The notes below the pieces were generated by a model that worked only from the letters and a program-made list of their open reading frames with translations, ran no database searches and was not told where the DNA came from. A stretch of DNA of 64,000 nt, taken from positions 6,843,501-6,907,500 of the forward strand of contig NZ_CP125098.1 in assembly GCF_030020805.1 (NCBI RefSeq), given 5' to 3'. Positions 17,288-25,612 of this stretch are shown here, one piece after another. How positions within the stretch are numbered: position 1 is the first letter of the stretch; each line of letters opens with the position of its first letter. Position numbers and translations under genes: made by a program. This stretch comes from Paenibacillus sp. RC67. Its GTDB lineage: Bacteria; Bacillota; Bacilli; Paenibacillales; NBRC-103111.

Positions 17288-17442
17288 AGCCGTTCTCCTC
17301 CAAGCGAAAAGGTTCCTCCGTTCTTCTGACAAGGATGTATCAGAATTAATCTCCATTTTTACATAATTCTCATGGATTAGTAAATGTCTTTTTGTTAACG
17401 GCGTGAATATTCTAGCAGCTATTTTTATATGGCAAAATAAAA

Positions 17443-17690
17443 AACACCCTTTGTGGGGTGTTCAGCGTTGTCGAGAAACCTGAAAGACTTGAAATATTGC
17501 TAGTATACTCCAGTGAGGTATACCCCTCCAGCCGCTGTTGAAACCGTGAACTGAATTAGAATTAAGGTATTTTCACGGATTTCAAAGGCGGACGTAAACT
17601 CTTCCGAGGCATACCCCACTTACTTATATCGCATATTTCTCGAGGAATCAGGTTCTTCGACAGATTCAACACCCTTTGTGGGTGTTTTTT
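17443..17690. repeat. R1 structured intergenic repeat, copy 2, with outward-facing terminators
   Basis: The conserved arms match copy 1 (17487-17540 and 17583-17644). The outer stem GTCGAGAAACCTGA pairs with TCAGGTTCTTCGAC. The central stem here is TGAAACCGTGAA with TTCACGGATTTCA, unlike copy 1 in sequence but the same in form. Both ends carry nearly the same hairpin around ACACCCTTTGTGGG (17443-17462 and 17668-17686), the left with a T-run on the minus strand and the right with a T-run on the plus strand. The element therefore looks able to stop transcription from either side. The remaining 17691-17937 shows no supported gene. Confidence 0.72.
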
Positions 17691-17937
17691 ATTTACATGC
17701 CAATAACTCAAGGCTGCTCCAGCTCTTCAAGGATCATTTTTTGAGATAATGCATTCTATAATCATCGATCGTCAACCCGCCCAAGCTTCCCATTGCTCGA
17801 TCGTCTTATGGATGATGGTTTCCCCACGCATTCACGATGTGCTGCCTGAGCTACTTGTTCATGGACTCCTTCAGCTTACGTCCAGATACGTCAGGAAGTA
17901 GCGATAGTAAATGGAATGTGCTCATGCTTGATCCGTC

Positions 17938-18822
17938 TCACTTCTCCAGCTCCCTGATCAGTATCCGCTCGAACCACTTCCAGGGCAGCAGCGCTTTGCC
18001 CAAAATGGACATTCGCGCTCCTTTTCCTAGCGTATAACGCAGTCGGGGGTACCGGGAACGAGCAATCCTGGCAACGGCATACGCAACCTCTTGAGGGTCA
18101 TCTGCATGATCTGCCGTGTTCTTCGAATATCTTAGAATGGCATTAAAATACCGGCTATAGGGGGAATCAGCAGGAACCCTTGCCGCCATATGATCAAAGC
18201 CTTTATTCCATATGCTCGTCTTAAAGGCACCAGGTTCAACCAGCACCACATGTACGCCAAAGGGAAGCATTTCGAGCCGAAGCGCTTCACTGAAGCCCTC
18301 TACCGCGAACTTCGAGGCCGCATAAGGCCCATAGCCAGGGAAGCCGAGTCTGCCGCTAATGCTGCTAATCTGGATCACCTTACCCTGCCTCCGCTCGCGC
18401 ATGAATGGCAGTACCGCTTGCGTCATCGCGACCAGACCGAAGAAATTCACGTCCATCTGCTTCTCCCAATCCTCCATTGGAATCTCCTCAATGCAGCCTC
18501 CAATGGCCATTCCGGCATTATTGACAAGGATATCAATTTGACCGTGCTTATAGATAATTCGGTTGACGGTATCTCCTATTGCGCCATGATCCGTCACATC
18601 CAGTGGCATACATTCAATGAATTCAGTCAGCCTTGCTTCCCCTACCTGCTGTATTAGTATGCGATTGTTGGCTGTATCACGCATCGTGGCAACGACTAGA
18701 TAGCCTTGCCGGGCGAGCTCCAGCGTTGTTAGCATTCCAAAGCCGCTGGATGCTCCTGTAACGACCGCTACGAGTCTATCCCCGTTATTTCTCTTTGCCG
18801 GTAAATGTTGACGCGGTTCCAA
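17938..18822 (-). CDS. Short-chain dehydrogenase/reductase
   Basis: An NAD(P)-dependent oxidoreductase of 294 residues. The nucleotide loop TGASSGFG is at about 22-29, the NNAG motif (ILVNNAGMAIGG) follows, and the catalytic YxxxK is in YGPYAASKFAVEGFSEALRL with the serine in ISSISG. The TTG at 18822 is preferred because AAAGGGGG lies 9 bases before it. An ATG at 18846 in the same frame is possible. It overlaps the ligase gene by about 38 bases and is the last gene of the six-gene biosynthetic operon. It probably reduces a ketone or oxidises an alcohol of the product. Confidence 0.88.
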   Translation of the reverse strand: MEPRQHLPAKRNNGDRLVAVVTGASSGFGMLTTLELARQGYLVVATMRDTANNRILIQQVGEARLTEFIECMPLDVTDHGAIGDTVNRIIYKHGQIDILVNNAGMAIGGCIEEIPMEDWEKQMDVNFFGLVAMTQAVLPFMRERRQGKVIQISSISGRLGFPGYGPYAASKFAVEGFSEALRLEMLPFGVHVVLVEPGAFKTSIWNKGFDHMAARVPADSPYSRYFNAILRYSKNTADHADDPQEVAYAVARIARSRYPRLRYTLGKGARMSILGKALLPWKWFERILIRELEK

Positions 18823-20170
18823 CCAGTATTTCCCCCTTTCTGCCATGTGGACTGAATCTTCTCTCCACCCGCCTAAGCTTCTGAATGCCCAGTGTCCTAT
18901 TCAACTCGGTGAATTGTACAGATGGAGCGTTGCAGTTCACGCTAGCCCATAACCGATTCAGTGACTCCAAGATGCTGTGTTGGATTGGGTCTGTACTACC
19001 GTGCCTCTCCTGCTTTAGCCTTATGGAGATCTCAACCGAATCCAGAGCATGCTGGACAGCCCTATATTCTTCGACCTCTGCGGATGCTGAAATAATCGCC
19101 CGGCTGATAAAATCGGGAAATACCGGTACAAGCTCCCCCTCCAATAAGCCTTCCAGATAAAACAGATCGTCGCAGCGCCCTTCTATCCTCTCCAATGCCA
19201 TATGAGGCGACCCACACGGACAAGGCTCAGCCCGCTCCGTCAATATATCGTTCAGCCGATAACGGACTATCGGCTGTGTCGTTCGGGAAAAATCCGTTAT
19301 AATCGGGACGAACTTACTCAGGCTCTCGTCCAAGTATTGCTTCTCCACCGCAACGATATCTTCGTTGATATGCAGCGTTCCATGTGCGCACGTAACAGCA
19401 AGGAACCCTTCCGTACACTGATAAATTTGGTGTACCTTCTGCCCGAATGCCGCCTCGATTCGTTCACAGTCTAACGGGTCCAGCACCTCGGCCACCGATA
19501 GGATTTTGTGCGGCCGAATCTCCAGCCTGCCGCTCTCCACCGCCTCGGCCAGAGCGCGTAAGAGCGATGGCGGCGCTGCAATTATAGTAGGCTGCTGCCG
19601 ATTTAAGCGGTCCACCTGCTCGGTCAATGGATCGAGCAAGTCGTAAAAGCGGAACTGCAGCCTTCGGCTGCCCACGCTGCCGTACAGATTGCTGTCGGCG
19701 CGCAGAAAGAACGCGATCCGCTCATGGTGAAACAGTGAGCGGGGCAGCACTTTGGCGAGGACCGTGCCAGCCCATGCCATACGTTCCTTGGTGCTAACCA
19801 GGAACAGTCCCCGGCTGCCGGAGGTGCCCGAGGACATACCGATCGTGATCGATCCGATCATAGGGGTGAAATCCCGGCTCGCCTCGGCCTGCAGTGCCAG
19901 AGCGAAGGCCTCCTCCCTGTCCACTCCAACCGTGTTCAACCGGTTGAATTGCTCCATCATTTCCGATTTCTCAATAATCGGAAATTGCCTCCAATCGCTA
20001 TCAGGGAGTTCTCCCCATAGCTCCTTATAGAAAGCGGACCGGCTTCTTACGAACTGAATATGCCGTTGTATGCGTCTCTCCTGCCACTGCTCTAGCCGCT
20101 CACGCGAGGTTCGCCCCATCCGGTATTTGGTCAGAAGGTAATACCACACAATGACCAGCTTCTCCATCAT
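18785..20170 (-). CDS. Adenylate-forming ligase, F390-synthetase / phenylacetate-CoA-ligase type
   Basis: A 461-residue AMP-forming enzyme of the coenzyme F390 synthetase-related group. The phosphate loop is GMSSGTSGSRGLFLVST; a later RYRLNDILTER and CPCGSPHMALERIEGRCDD form the adenylation core and hinge, with the CPCG element typical of PaaK-like ligases. Two ATGs stand at 20170 and 20167; the second overlaps the stop of the hydrolase gene. It should activate a carboxylic acid as an acyl-adenylate. The substrate is unknown, and F420 itself is unlikely in this organism. Confidence 0.85.
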   Translation of the reverse strand: MMEKLVIVWYYLLTKYRMGRTSRERLEQWQERRIQRHIQFVRSRSAFYKELWGELPDSDWRQFPIIEKSEMMEQFNRLNTVGVDREEAFALALQAEASRDFTPMIGSITIGMSSGTSGSRGLFLVSTKERMAWAGTVLAKVLPRSLFHHERIAFFLRADSNLYGSVGSRRLQFRFYDLLDPLTEQVDRLNRQQPTIIAAPPSLLRALAEAVESGRLEIRPHKILSVAEVLDPLDCERIEAAFGQKVHQIYQCTEGFLAVTCAHGTLHINEDIVAVEKQYLDESLSKFVPIITDFSRTTQPIVRYRLNDILTERAEPCPCGSPHMALERIEGRCDDLFYLEGLLEGELVPVFPDFISRAIISASAEVEEYRAVQHALDSVEISIRLKQERHGSTDPIQHSILESLNRLWASVNCNAPSVQFTELNRTLGIQKLRRVERRFSPHGRKGEILVGTASTFTGKEK

Positions 20171-21018
20171 CTCATGTCACCACCTTGTACCAGCATTTCC
20201 CACACCTCAGTGCAGTGCGATGGGACAATCCGAAGCTCCGGGCATAGCTTATAAACCTGATGTATCTTAAGAAAAGTTTCCCTATATTGAACTCGATTCG
20301 CCATAATGAATCCCGCCATCCAATGAGGAAGAAGCTGCTCACGGTAAGCACGGCTGCTCCATACAGCATCAGCACACAAGAAGTAGGCATGGCTCTTCGA
20401 GGATACCATAATCCCAATCTGGCCTGCGGCGTGACCAGGCACATCGACGGCAATGACGCTGCCATCCTGGAAAATATCCATTCCCCGCTTAAACGGAAGC
20501 TCCGATGGGAGCTTTATTAAACAGCTCTCATCGATGGGAACGGAACGAGCCTCAAAGTCGTTCGGAAGCAGTCCAGGCAAATACCCCGCGGTCACTGCGC
20601 TCCAGCCCTTGCGATAGCGAACAGCCTCATATGCTTCTTGAAGATAAATAAACTCCGCATTTGGAAAATCCCGTAACCCGGCGATATGGTCTGCATGAAA
20701 ATGAGACAAAATAATGTAACGAATATCCGCTGGCTCAATTCCGCGCTGCCTCAGCTGGTGCACAGCGCTATCCTGCGGTGTGTAATAGACCGGTGTCATC
20801 CGACCGTACAACGAATAAGGCCAACGGCTCGTTTCTTCAAAAAAACGTTCCGTATAGCCGGTATCAAAAAGAATGTGCCCTTTCTCAGGGTGCTCAATAA
20901 GTGCAAACAAAGCCGGAAAACGGACAGTTCGACTGCTTCCCCCGCGAATGGTCACTCTCTCTTTATGAGTACAATACCCTGCCGCCATCAGAGTAATTTC
21001 TGTATCTACTTCAATCAT
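20167..21018 (-). CDS. Metallo-beta-lactamase-fold hydrolase (AHL-lactonase-like)
   Basis: A 283-residue metallo-hydrolase. The zinc motif HFHADH is at residues 106-111 in IILSHFHADHIAGL, preceded by ILFDTGYTERF and followed by VPGHAAGQIGIMV with the later histidine. ATG at 21018 is chosen because AAGGAG lies 4-5 bases before it and it overlaps the upstream stop by 8 bases. Length and layout recall N-acyl-homoserine-lactone hydrolases of the AttM/AiiA class, but in this operon it may open a lactone or release an enzyme-bound product. Confidence 0.83.
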   Translation of the reverse strand: MIEVDTEITLMAAGYCTHKERVTIRGGSSRTVRFPALFALIEHPEKGHILFDTGYTERFFEETSRWPYSLYGRMTPVYYTPQDSAVHQLRQRGIEPADIRYIILSHFHADHIAGLRDFPNAEFIYLQEAYEAVRYRKGWSAVTAGYLPGLLPNDFEARSVPIDESCLIKLPSELPFKRGMDIFQDGSVIAVDVPGHAAGQIGIMVSSKSHAYFLCADAVWSSRAYREQLLPHWMAGFIMANRVQYRETFLKIHQVYKLCPELRIVPSHCTEVWEMLVQGGDMR

Positions 21019-22003
21019 GGTTCTCCTTATACCAAGCGGCATAGGCGTCAATCCCTTCTTTGACCGACACTCGGGGACGGTACCCCAGTTGCTCCCTGGC
21101 AGCCGATATGTCGAGCGTCTGGCTCTTGCTTAACAACCCGACCGTATAGCGTGTCAGCAGCGGCTCCTTGCTGCTCCCGGTTAGTCGCGCCAGTCCTTCT
21201 ATACATCCCGCTGCCATGTAGGCTGCGGGATAAGGAATCCTTCGCGCCCGAACCGGTTCTCCAAGCCGTTCGAATAAATAATTCAGCGCATCAATGAATC
21301 GGATCGGTTCGTCGTTCGTTATGTTATACTTTCGGCCCAAGGCCTCAGACGGAGCGGACATACATAACAGCAGCGCATCCACGACATTATGGATATAGGT
21401 CAGATCAACGACAGCCTGTCCACCTCGAATCAGTGGAAGCCGCCCTTGGCGATTCGCTTCAATGAGCCTCGGAATGATCGTTGGGTCCCCTGGCCCGAAA
21501 ATAGCTCGAGGGCGAATCGTCATGACCGGGAGACCTGATTCATATGCTTGATCGATTTCCTGCTCAGCCAGCCGTTTCGTCTCCGCATACCAGTTGGCCG
21601 CTTTACGCGGTAAGGGAGTCGATTCAGCGATATGGTATCGGTCGGCGAAATCAAAATAAATGCTTGGTGTAGACACATGAATAAGCCGTTCCACTCCGTT
21701 AGCAACACAACCTTTAATCACATTGCGGGTCCCTGTCACATTGCTCTCATAGAAATCATTATAGCTCCCCCATAACGAGGACAACGCTCCGCAATGAAAC
21801 ACCATCTCTTGCCCCTCACAATTTCGGACCATTTGAACAGTATCCTCCAAGCGGGATGGAATGAAGGTAATTCCCCGTTCCGAAAGCTCTGCCCCTATTC
21901 GTTCATTCCGTCCCGTTGCCGTAACCTCATGTCCAAGCTTATGCAGAGCAATGGATAGGCTCTTGCCCAGAAAGCCGGTTCCTCCCGTGACTAATACTTT
22001 CAA
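21011..22003 (-). CDS. NAD-dependent epimerase/dehydratase family reductase (OleD / 3-beta-HSD-like)
   Basis: A 330-residue extended SDR. The Rossmann loop GGTGFLG is at residues 7-13, the catalytic YxxxK is in NWYAETKRLAE, and RPRAIFGPGDPTIIPRLI is the 3-beta-HSD/OleD-like substrate segment. OleD enzymes reduce 2-alkyl-3-oxoalkanoates in head-to-head hydrocarbon and beta-lactone synthesis. A ketoacyl synthase III four genes' span upstream makes that reading attractive, but no OleB or OleC is present. It starts by an ATGA overlap with the ATP-grasp gene. Confidence 0.85.
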   Translation of the reverse strand: MKVLVTGGTGFLGKSLSIALHKLGHEVTATGRNERIGAELSERGITFIPSRLEDTVQMVRNCEGQEMVFHCGALSSLWGSYNDFYESNVTGTRNVIKGCVANGVERLIHVSTPSIYFDFADRYHIAESTPLPRKAANWYAETKRLAEQEIDQAYESGLPVMTIRPRAIFGPGDPTIIPRLIEANRQGRLPLIRGGQAVVDLTYIHNVVDALLLCMSAPSEALGRKYNITNDEPIRFIDALNYLFERLGEPVRARRIPYPAAYMAAGCIEGLARLTGSSKEPLLTRYTVGLLSKSQTLDISAAREQLGYRPRVSVKEGIDAYAAWYKENHD

Positions 22004-23268
22004 ACCATCTCACCGCCATTCCATTCAATATCCTGTGTAGATGCCTCCATGATCGGAATACGTTGCTTCGCTCCCCTGCGCCCATTCCAATACACCAGCC
22101 GGAACTGCTGCCAGAAAGGCTGCGGATCGCTAGGCCGAAACACGACGTCTCTGGCGCTCACAAGGAATCGAATCCAATCGGGGAATCGGCGCCACCCGCC
22201 CGACGATAACAAACCTGCAAGACCATAGCTAGCCATGGCCACAGTAATCATGGCTCTCTGCTCTGGCCGGGGAGTGACCCGCTTCTGCGGATACACCTCC
22301 TGCATAAACAGCGCCTCATCCAACCGATCTTCCACCCTGAAAAGATGAATGCCACTAGTCGCCCTCGGATTGCACTCCAACGGGTACACCGTACCATCCC
22401 CCACTTCGATGAAATCGAAGGCAATCTGTCCAGTGAAGCCTTCTTCCTGTACAAATCGTTCGACCCACCGATCGATCCATGGGTGGGAAATAGCTTCGAA
22501 GCTGATGCAAGCTCCAATCCCAGCTGTAAATCCCACGGGATATACTGCGTGCGCAGTCATCTGTCCTTGATGGACGATGCTGTAGCTGCAATAGGCAGTG
22601 CCTTCTATATACTGCTGCACGACCCAAGGCATATCCGCCGATATAGGCAATGTATTAATTCGTAAGCGTGGCTGCCATCCGTCGGGTGTCACTTCCGCTA
22701 TAATAACCTTACTAGAAAACCGGGAAAACACCGGTTTGAACACCCACTTCACAGCAGCGGCCTCACCCGTCGCCTGCCGGAGGCTCGCCTGCTCAGCCTC
22801 GTATTCCATAAATGTGTGGCAGTCCTGCTGCGAGGTTAACAGTTGTGTCTTAGGTATTGAAAATCCAATCTTCTGTACCCGCTGCATGAACTCCCATTTG
22901 CTATGCAGCCGCCGCAGCCTATCCAGCGGTTCCACAAAGACACGGCAAAGTGAACTCAGCTCCGACAGTCCGCCTGCAACGTAGAATAACTCCTCGCACA
23001 TGGGCAGCAGCCATTCGATCCGCTCTTCATTAATAATTTGCCTCAAAGCACCCACATAGGCTTTAGGATTTGCCGCAGGCTCCGGCACTAGGTAACAGCG
23101 CTGAATTGCCCTCGATTGCCGACACAGATGCTCTGGGCAGCTTTCTGCCATGAAGATCCAATGACCGTTCGCTGCCAATTGTCGAGCCAAATCCAAGGTT
23201 GCCGGCGCACGCCCTCCGGTGAGCAGAACACGCTTGCCACTCGACGCTTGCTGTCCATTAATAGTCAA
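22000..23268 (-). CDS. ATP-grasp enzyme
   Basis: A 422-residue ATP-dependent carboxylate ligase-like protein. It opens with a Rossmann-like segment, RVLLTGGRAPATLDLARQLA. The ATP-grasp core has AVKWVFKPVFSRFSSKVII (nucleotide-binding lysine) and the metal-binding end GQIAFDFIEVGDGTVYPLEC followed by NPRATSGIHLF. The start is a TTG at 23268 with GGAGGG 8 bases before it, inside the end of the ketoacyl synthase gene. The family joins a carboxylate, through an acylphosphate, to an amine or thiol. It may couple the polyketide-like acid to an amine. Confidence 0.85.
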   Translation of the reverse strand: MTINGQQASSGKRVLLTGGRAPATLDLARQLAANGHWIFMAESCPEHLCRQSRAIQRCYLVPEPAANPKAYVGALRQIINEERIEWLLPMCEELFYVAGGLSELSSLCRVFVEPLDRLRRLHSKWEFMQRVQKIGFSIPKTQLLTSQQDCHTFMEYEAEQASLRQATGEAAAVKWVFKPVFSRFSSKVIIAEVTPDGWQPRLRINTLPISADMPWVVQQYIEGTAYCSYSIVHQGQMTAHAVYPVGFTAGIGACISFEAISHPWIDRWVERFVQEEGFTGQIAFDFIEVGDGTVYPLECNPRATSGIHLFRVEDRLDEALFMQEVYPQKRVTPRPEQRAMITVAMASYGLAGLLSSGGWRRFPDWIRFLVSARDVVFRPSDPQPFWQQFRLVYWNGRRGAKQRIPIMEASTQDIEWNGGEMV

Positions 23269-24250
23269 GGATCATCCCTCCGACCGACAAGCCGGCCGAT
23301 GTCCCAAGCAGCATGACCCTCGAACCACGGGTGATCCGCTTCTCCCGGATGGCTTCATGCAGCCCCATTGGAATTGAGGCAGCGATCGTATTACCATGCG
23401 TTGGGGTAATGAACATAAGCTGCTCCTGGGAAATATTCAGCTTCCTGCTGATCAGCCGCATGGCCATCGCACTTCCTTGGTGTGGCACGACTACTTGGAT
23501 TTCCTTCATCGTACACCCTGCTTCTTTTAATAGAGAAGTTACAAAACCAGGAAGGATACGCGATGCCAGCTTATAAATCCCCTGTCCGTCCATCTCGAAC
23601 AGAAATGCCTCTTCCTCCTGCGCAGACAGGGCATGCGCTCCCGTACCGCCACCGCGAATTTGTGATAGATGGGCTCCATGACTATACGTCTTCATAGCGG
23701 AGCATAGAATACGAGAGCCCTCCCGCTCCTCCGCCGCTTCGATGATGACCGCAGCCGCCCCATCGCCGAACAGCGCTGCGCTCTCTTTATGCGACCAGTT
23801 GAGTCCGATGGAGGCAATCTCCGTCGAGACCAGCAGAATGCGGCGGTATCTGCCGGAAGTTACCATATAAGACATCACATCGAGACCGGTCAAGAAGCTA
23901 AGGCAGGTTGAATTGATGTCGAAGGAGGGAACTCCGGAATGCTCCTGCCCTAGTGCTTTTTGAATAAGCGCAGCTGTACTTGGAATCGGCTGCTCCATCG
24001 TGCCGCTCGCGCATACAAGGCAATCGATGTCGCTGAATTCTAAGCCAGCCTGTTTCAATGCCTCCTGTGCAGCAAACGCCCCCATCTGGGAGGCCGTTTC
24101 ATCTTCAACGAAATGCCGACGCTTTACGTCCGATTTTTTTTCAACCCATCCTGCGGGAACCCCCAGAATCTGATCCATCTCTTCCGCAGTTACGATCCGT
24201 TTAGGCAAATATTTACCTGTACCTATAATTTTAATGTTTCTAATCTGCAT
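23258..24250 (-). CDS. Beta-ketoacyl synthase III (FabH/OleA-like)
   Basis: A 330-residue thiolase-fold condensing enzyme with intact triad: Cys116 in DINSTCLSFL, His257 in VVPHQGS and Asn287 in THGNTIAAS. It performs Claisen condensation of an acyl-CoA or acyl-ACP with a malonyl or second acyl unit. AGGAGG lies 7 bases before the ATG at 24250. It is the first gene of an operon of six overlapping genes. The context with tailoring enzymes, and no other fatty-acid genes, points to secondary metabolism rather than housekeeping FabH. Confidence 0.88.
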   Translation of the reverse strand: MQIRNIKIIGTGKYLPKRIVTAEEMDQILGVPAGWVEKKSDVKRRHFVEDETASQMGAFAAQEALKQAGLEFSDIDCLVCASGTMEQPIPSTAALIQKALGQEHSGVPSFDINSTCLSFLTGLDVMSYMVTSGRYRRILLVSTEIASIGLNWSHKESAALFGDGAAAVIIEAAEEREGSRILCSAMKTYSHGAHLSQIRGGGTGAHALSAQEEEAFLFEMDGQGIYKLASRILPGFVTSLLKEAGCTMKEIQVVVPHQGSAMAMRLISRKLNISQEQLMFITPTHGNTIAASIPMGLHEAIREKRITRGSRVMLLGTSAGLSVGGMILDY

Positions 24251-24372
24251 ACTTAAACCTCCTCATGCTTACGCATCTCTATCCACTATTAAACGTAATA
24301 GAGGAGCCACGATACATGATTGCTTGTCGAAACTTGCTATACCTATTGTAATATATTCCTGAAAAGCTAAAA

Positions 24373-24392
24373 GTACTATTTTTATATAGTAC
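24373..24392. promoter_or_regulatory. Dyad operator upstream of the biosynthetic operon
   Basis: GTACTAT and ATAGTAC are perfect 7-base half-sites around a 6-base centre, about 125 bases before the ketoacyl synthase start, in an AT-rich stretch. This is the form of a dimeric repressor site. The binding protein cannot be named. Confidence 0.4.
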
Positions 24393-24479
24393 CTTCAAAT
24401 TACTCTCCTGATTTTCATTTTGATTTGCAACCTTTCATCCTGCATAAGAGTCCACATAGGATTTTTTTACCTTTTTTAG

Positions 24480-24710
24480 TTTGCATTCACAAAGAGAATC
24501 ACTGTCCTGCGGGCTCATCGAGTTGTTCATGATCTGGATTTCTACGTACTGGCTAACGGGCAAAAGAATATAAAAGGAAAAGATCGTTTCGGTGCGTTAT
24601 TCGCTATGAAGGACCACCAGCGAGCGGATGAAATTGGAGCGTGGATTCGAACCCATATGAAGAGTGAAGGGGAGCCTAATGGAGGATGGCTCATCAAATC
24701 ATATGCCTGA
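24480..24710 (+). pseudogene. Gene remnant of unknown family
   Basis: A frame of 77 codons, stop to stop, without a plausible start or ribosome site. It reads RVVHDLDFYVLANGQKNIKG, then KDRFGALFAMKDHQRADEIG, then EGEPNGGWLIKSYA before TGA at 24710. The composition is that of real protein, so it is probably the 3-prime end of a truncated gene. The family was not recognised. Confidence 0.4.
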
Positions 24711-24838
24711 TTTAGATTATAAGTTGCTGTGAGCGGTCGAATGTACTGATATCTCCACAAAATAAATAAGCCGCAACGAATCCAATCGTCATCGGCTTGT
24801 CGGTGGCATGTATGATTCAGCCAGGCTGTCATGTTTGT

Positions 24839-24967
24839 TTATTTTGCAGGTGCTGTAGCCGTCGTAGAAGTTCTTAGTTGTTCATTGAGCTGAAGAAGGA
24901 TTTCAAACTTGCCAAATCCATTGCCTTTACCATTACCTTTACTGCCTAAGCTAATCGGTGGAAACAT
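24839..24967 (-). CDS. Small peptide gene (42 residues) behind two GNAT-like genes
   Basis: An excellent TAAGGAGG site stands 8 bases before ATG 24967. The product is MFPPISLGSKGNGKGNGFGK followed by FEILLQLNEQLRTSTTATAP and AK. It has a Gly/Lys/Asn-rich N-terminal half and an amphipathic C-terminal half, no signal peptide and no cysteine. It lies 99 bases after the second of two paralogous GNAT-like genes on the same strand. It could be a substrate of those enzymes (a modified peptide), or a spore or stress peptide. The family was not recognised. Confidence 0.65.
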   Translation of the reverse strand: MFPPISLGSKGNGKGNGFGKFEILLQLNEQLRTSTTATAPAK

Positions 24968-25015
24968 GCTAACGCCTCCTTACAATTAAATGGTATAATC
25001 CTACATTAACACCCG

Positions 25016-25044
25016 AAATTGAGCCGGTCAAACGAAAATCGCAA
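25016..25044 (-). promoter_or_regulatory. Possible promoter for the small peptide gene
   Basis: On the minus strand TTGACC is followed after 17 bases by TAATGT, about 50 bases before the peptide start. The -10 is weak. If real, the peptide can be made independently of the acetyltransferase-like genes. Confidence 0.3.
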
Positions 25045-25066
25045 TTCAGTGTCATATTTCACCAAA

Positions 25067-25573
25067 TTATCGATTCAAGTAGTGCAAGAGCTGAGAAAAT
25101 TCCGTTGAATATATATTTTCAGTCCCATGATATCCCTCATGCGTGGCTATAACCTGAGCAAATTTGGAATAGAGCCGGTTCAAATAAAGATTCTCAGAGA
25201 GGGCATGAAACTGGAAAAGCTTTACTTCAGGATTCTCCTCGGCCATCTGGTTCGCCAAATAACGAAAGCCTTGAATAAAAATACGGCTGCTGCGGTAGCT
25301 CTCCTTCACTATGACAGAGTCAACGAAAGCAATCTCTCCATTGGGGTTCGCCCCGTGATCTTTATCCATATAGCGATAATGACCCCAGCCAATTAGAGTC
25401 CCGTCGTCATCCTCAATTAATATAATATGGGATTGCTGAACAAACTGCAGCACATGATCTACCGTATCGTACAAAGTAAATGCACTTGTGAAGTCCTTCC
25501 GATTTTGAATGAAATACAGTGTAAACCGGGCCAAATCCTCATCGCTCTCACACTGTCTGAAATGAGCAAGCAT
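25067..25573 (-). CDS. GNAT-like acyltransferase, paralogue 1
   Basis: A 168-residue protein with a GNAT-like strand order: LARFTLYFIQNRKDFTSAFT, then IILIEDDDGTLIGWGHYRY, then EIAFVDSVIVKESYRSSRIF, where the classical coenzyme-A loop would lie. The middle segments match the next gene in layout (an LxGLxYLxxYLA-type helix), so the two look paralogous. GGAGGGAGG precedes ATG 25573. The usual Q/RxxGxG/A loop is not obvious, so acetyl-CoA binding is uncertain. Confidence 0.6.
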   Translation of the reverse strand: MLAHFRQCESDEDLARFTLYFIQNRKDFTSAFTLYDTVDHVLQFVQQSHIILIEDDDGTLIGWGHYRYMDKDHGANPNGEIAFVDSVIVKESYRSSRIFIQGFRYLANQMAEENPEVKLFQFHALSENLYLNRLYSKFAQVIATHEGYHGTENIYSTEFSQLLHYLNR

Positions 25574-25612
25574 CGTCTAGCCTCCCTCCTATCTTAATCC
25601 CTTGTCCAACCA

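Noticed and set aside
17691-17937. Short minus-strand frame ending EQWEAWAG
   Set aside because: Only 17 codons from the nearest ATG, with no supporting ribosome site or homology.
20167-21018. True quorum-quenching lactonase with a partner AHL system
   Set aside because: No LuxI or LuxR gene in the window; the operon context points to biosynthesis.
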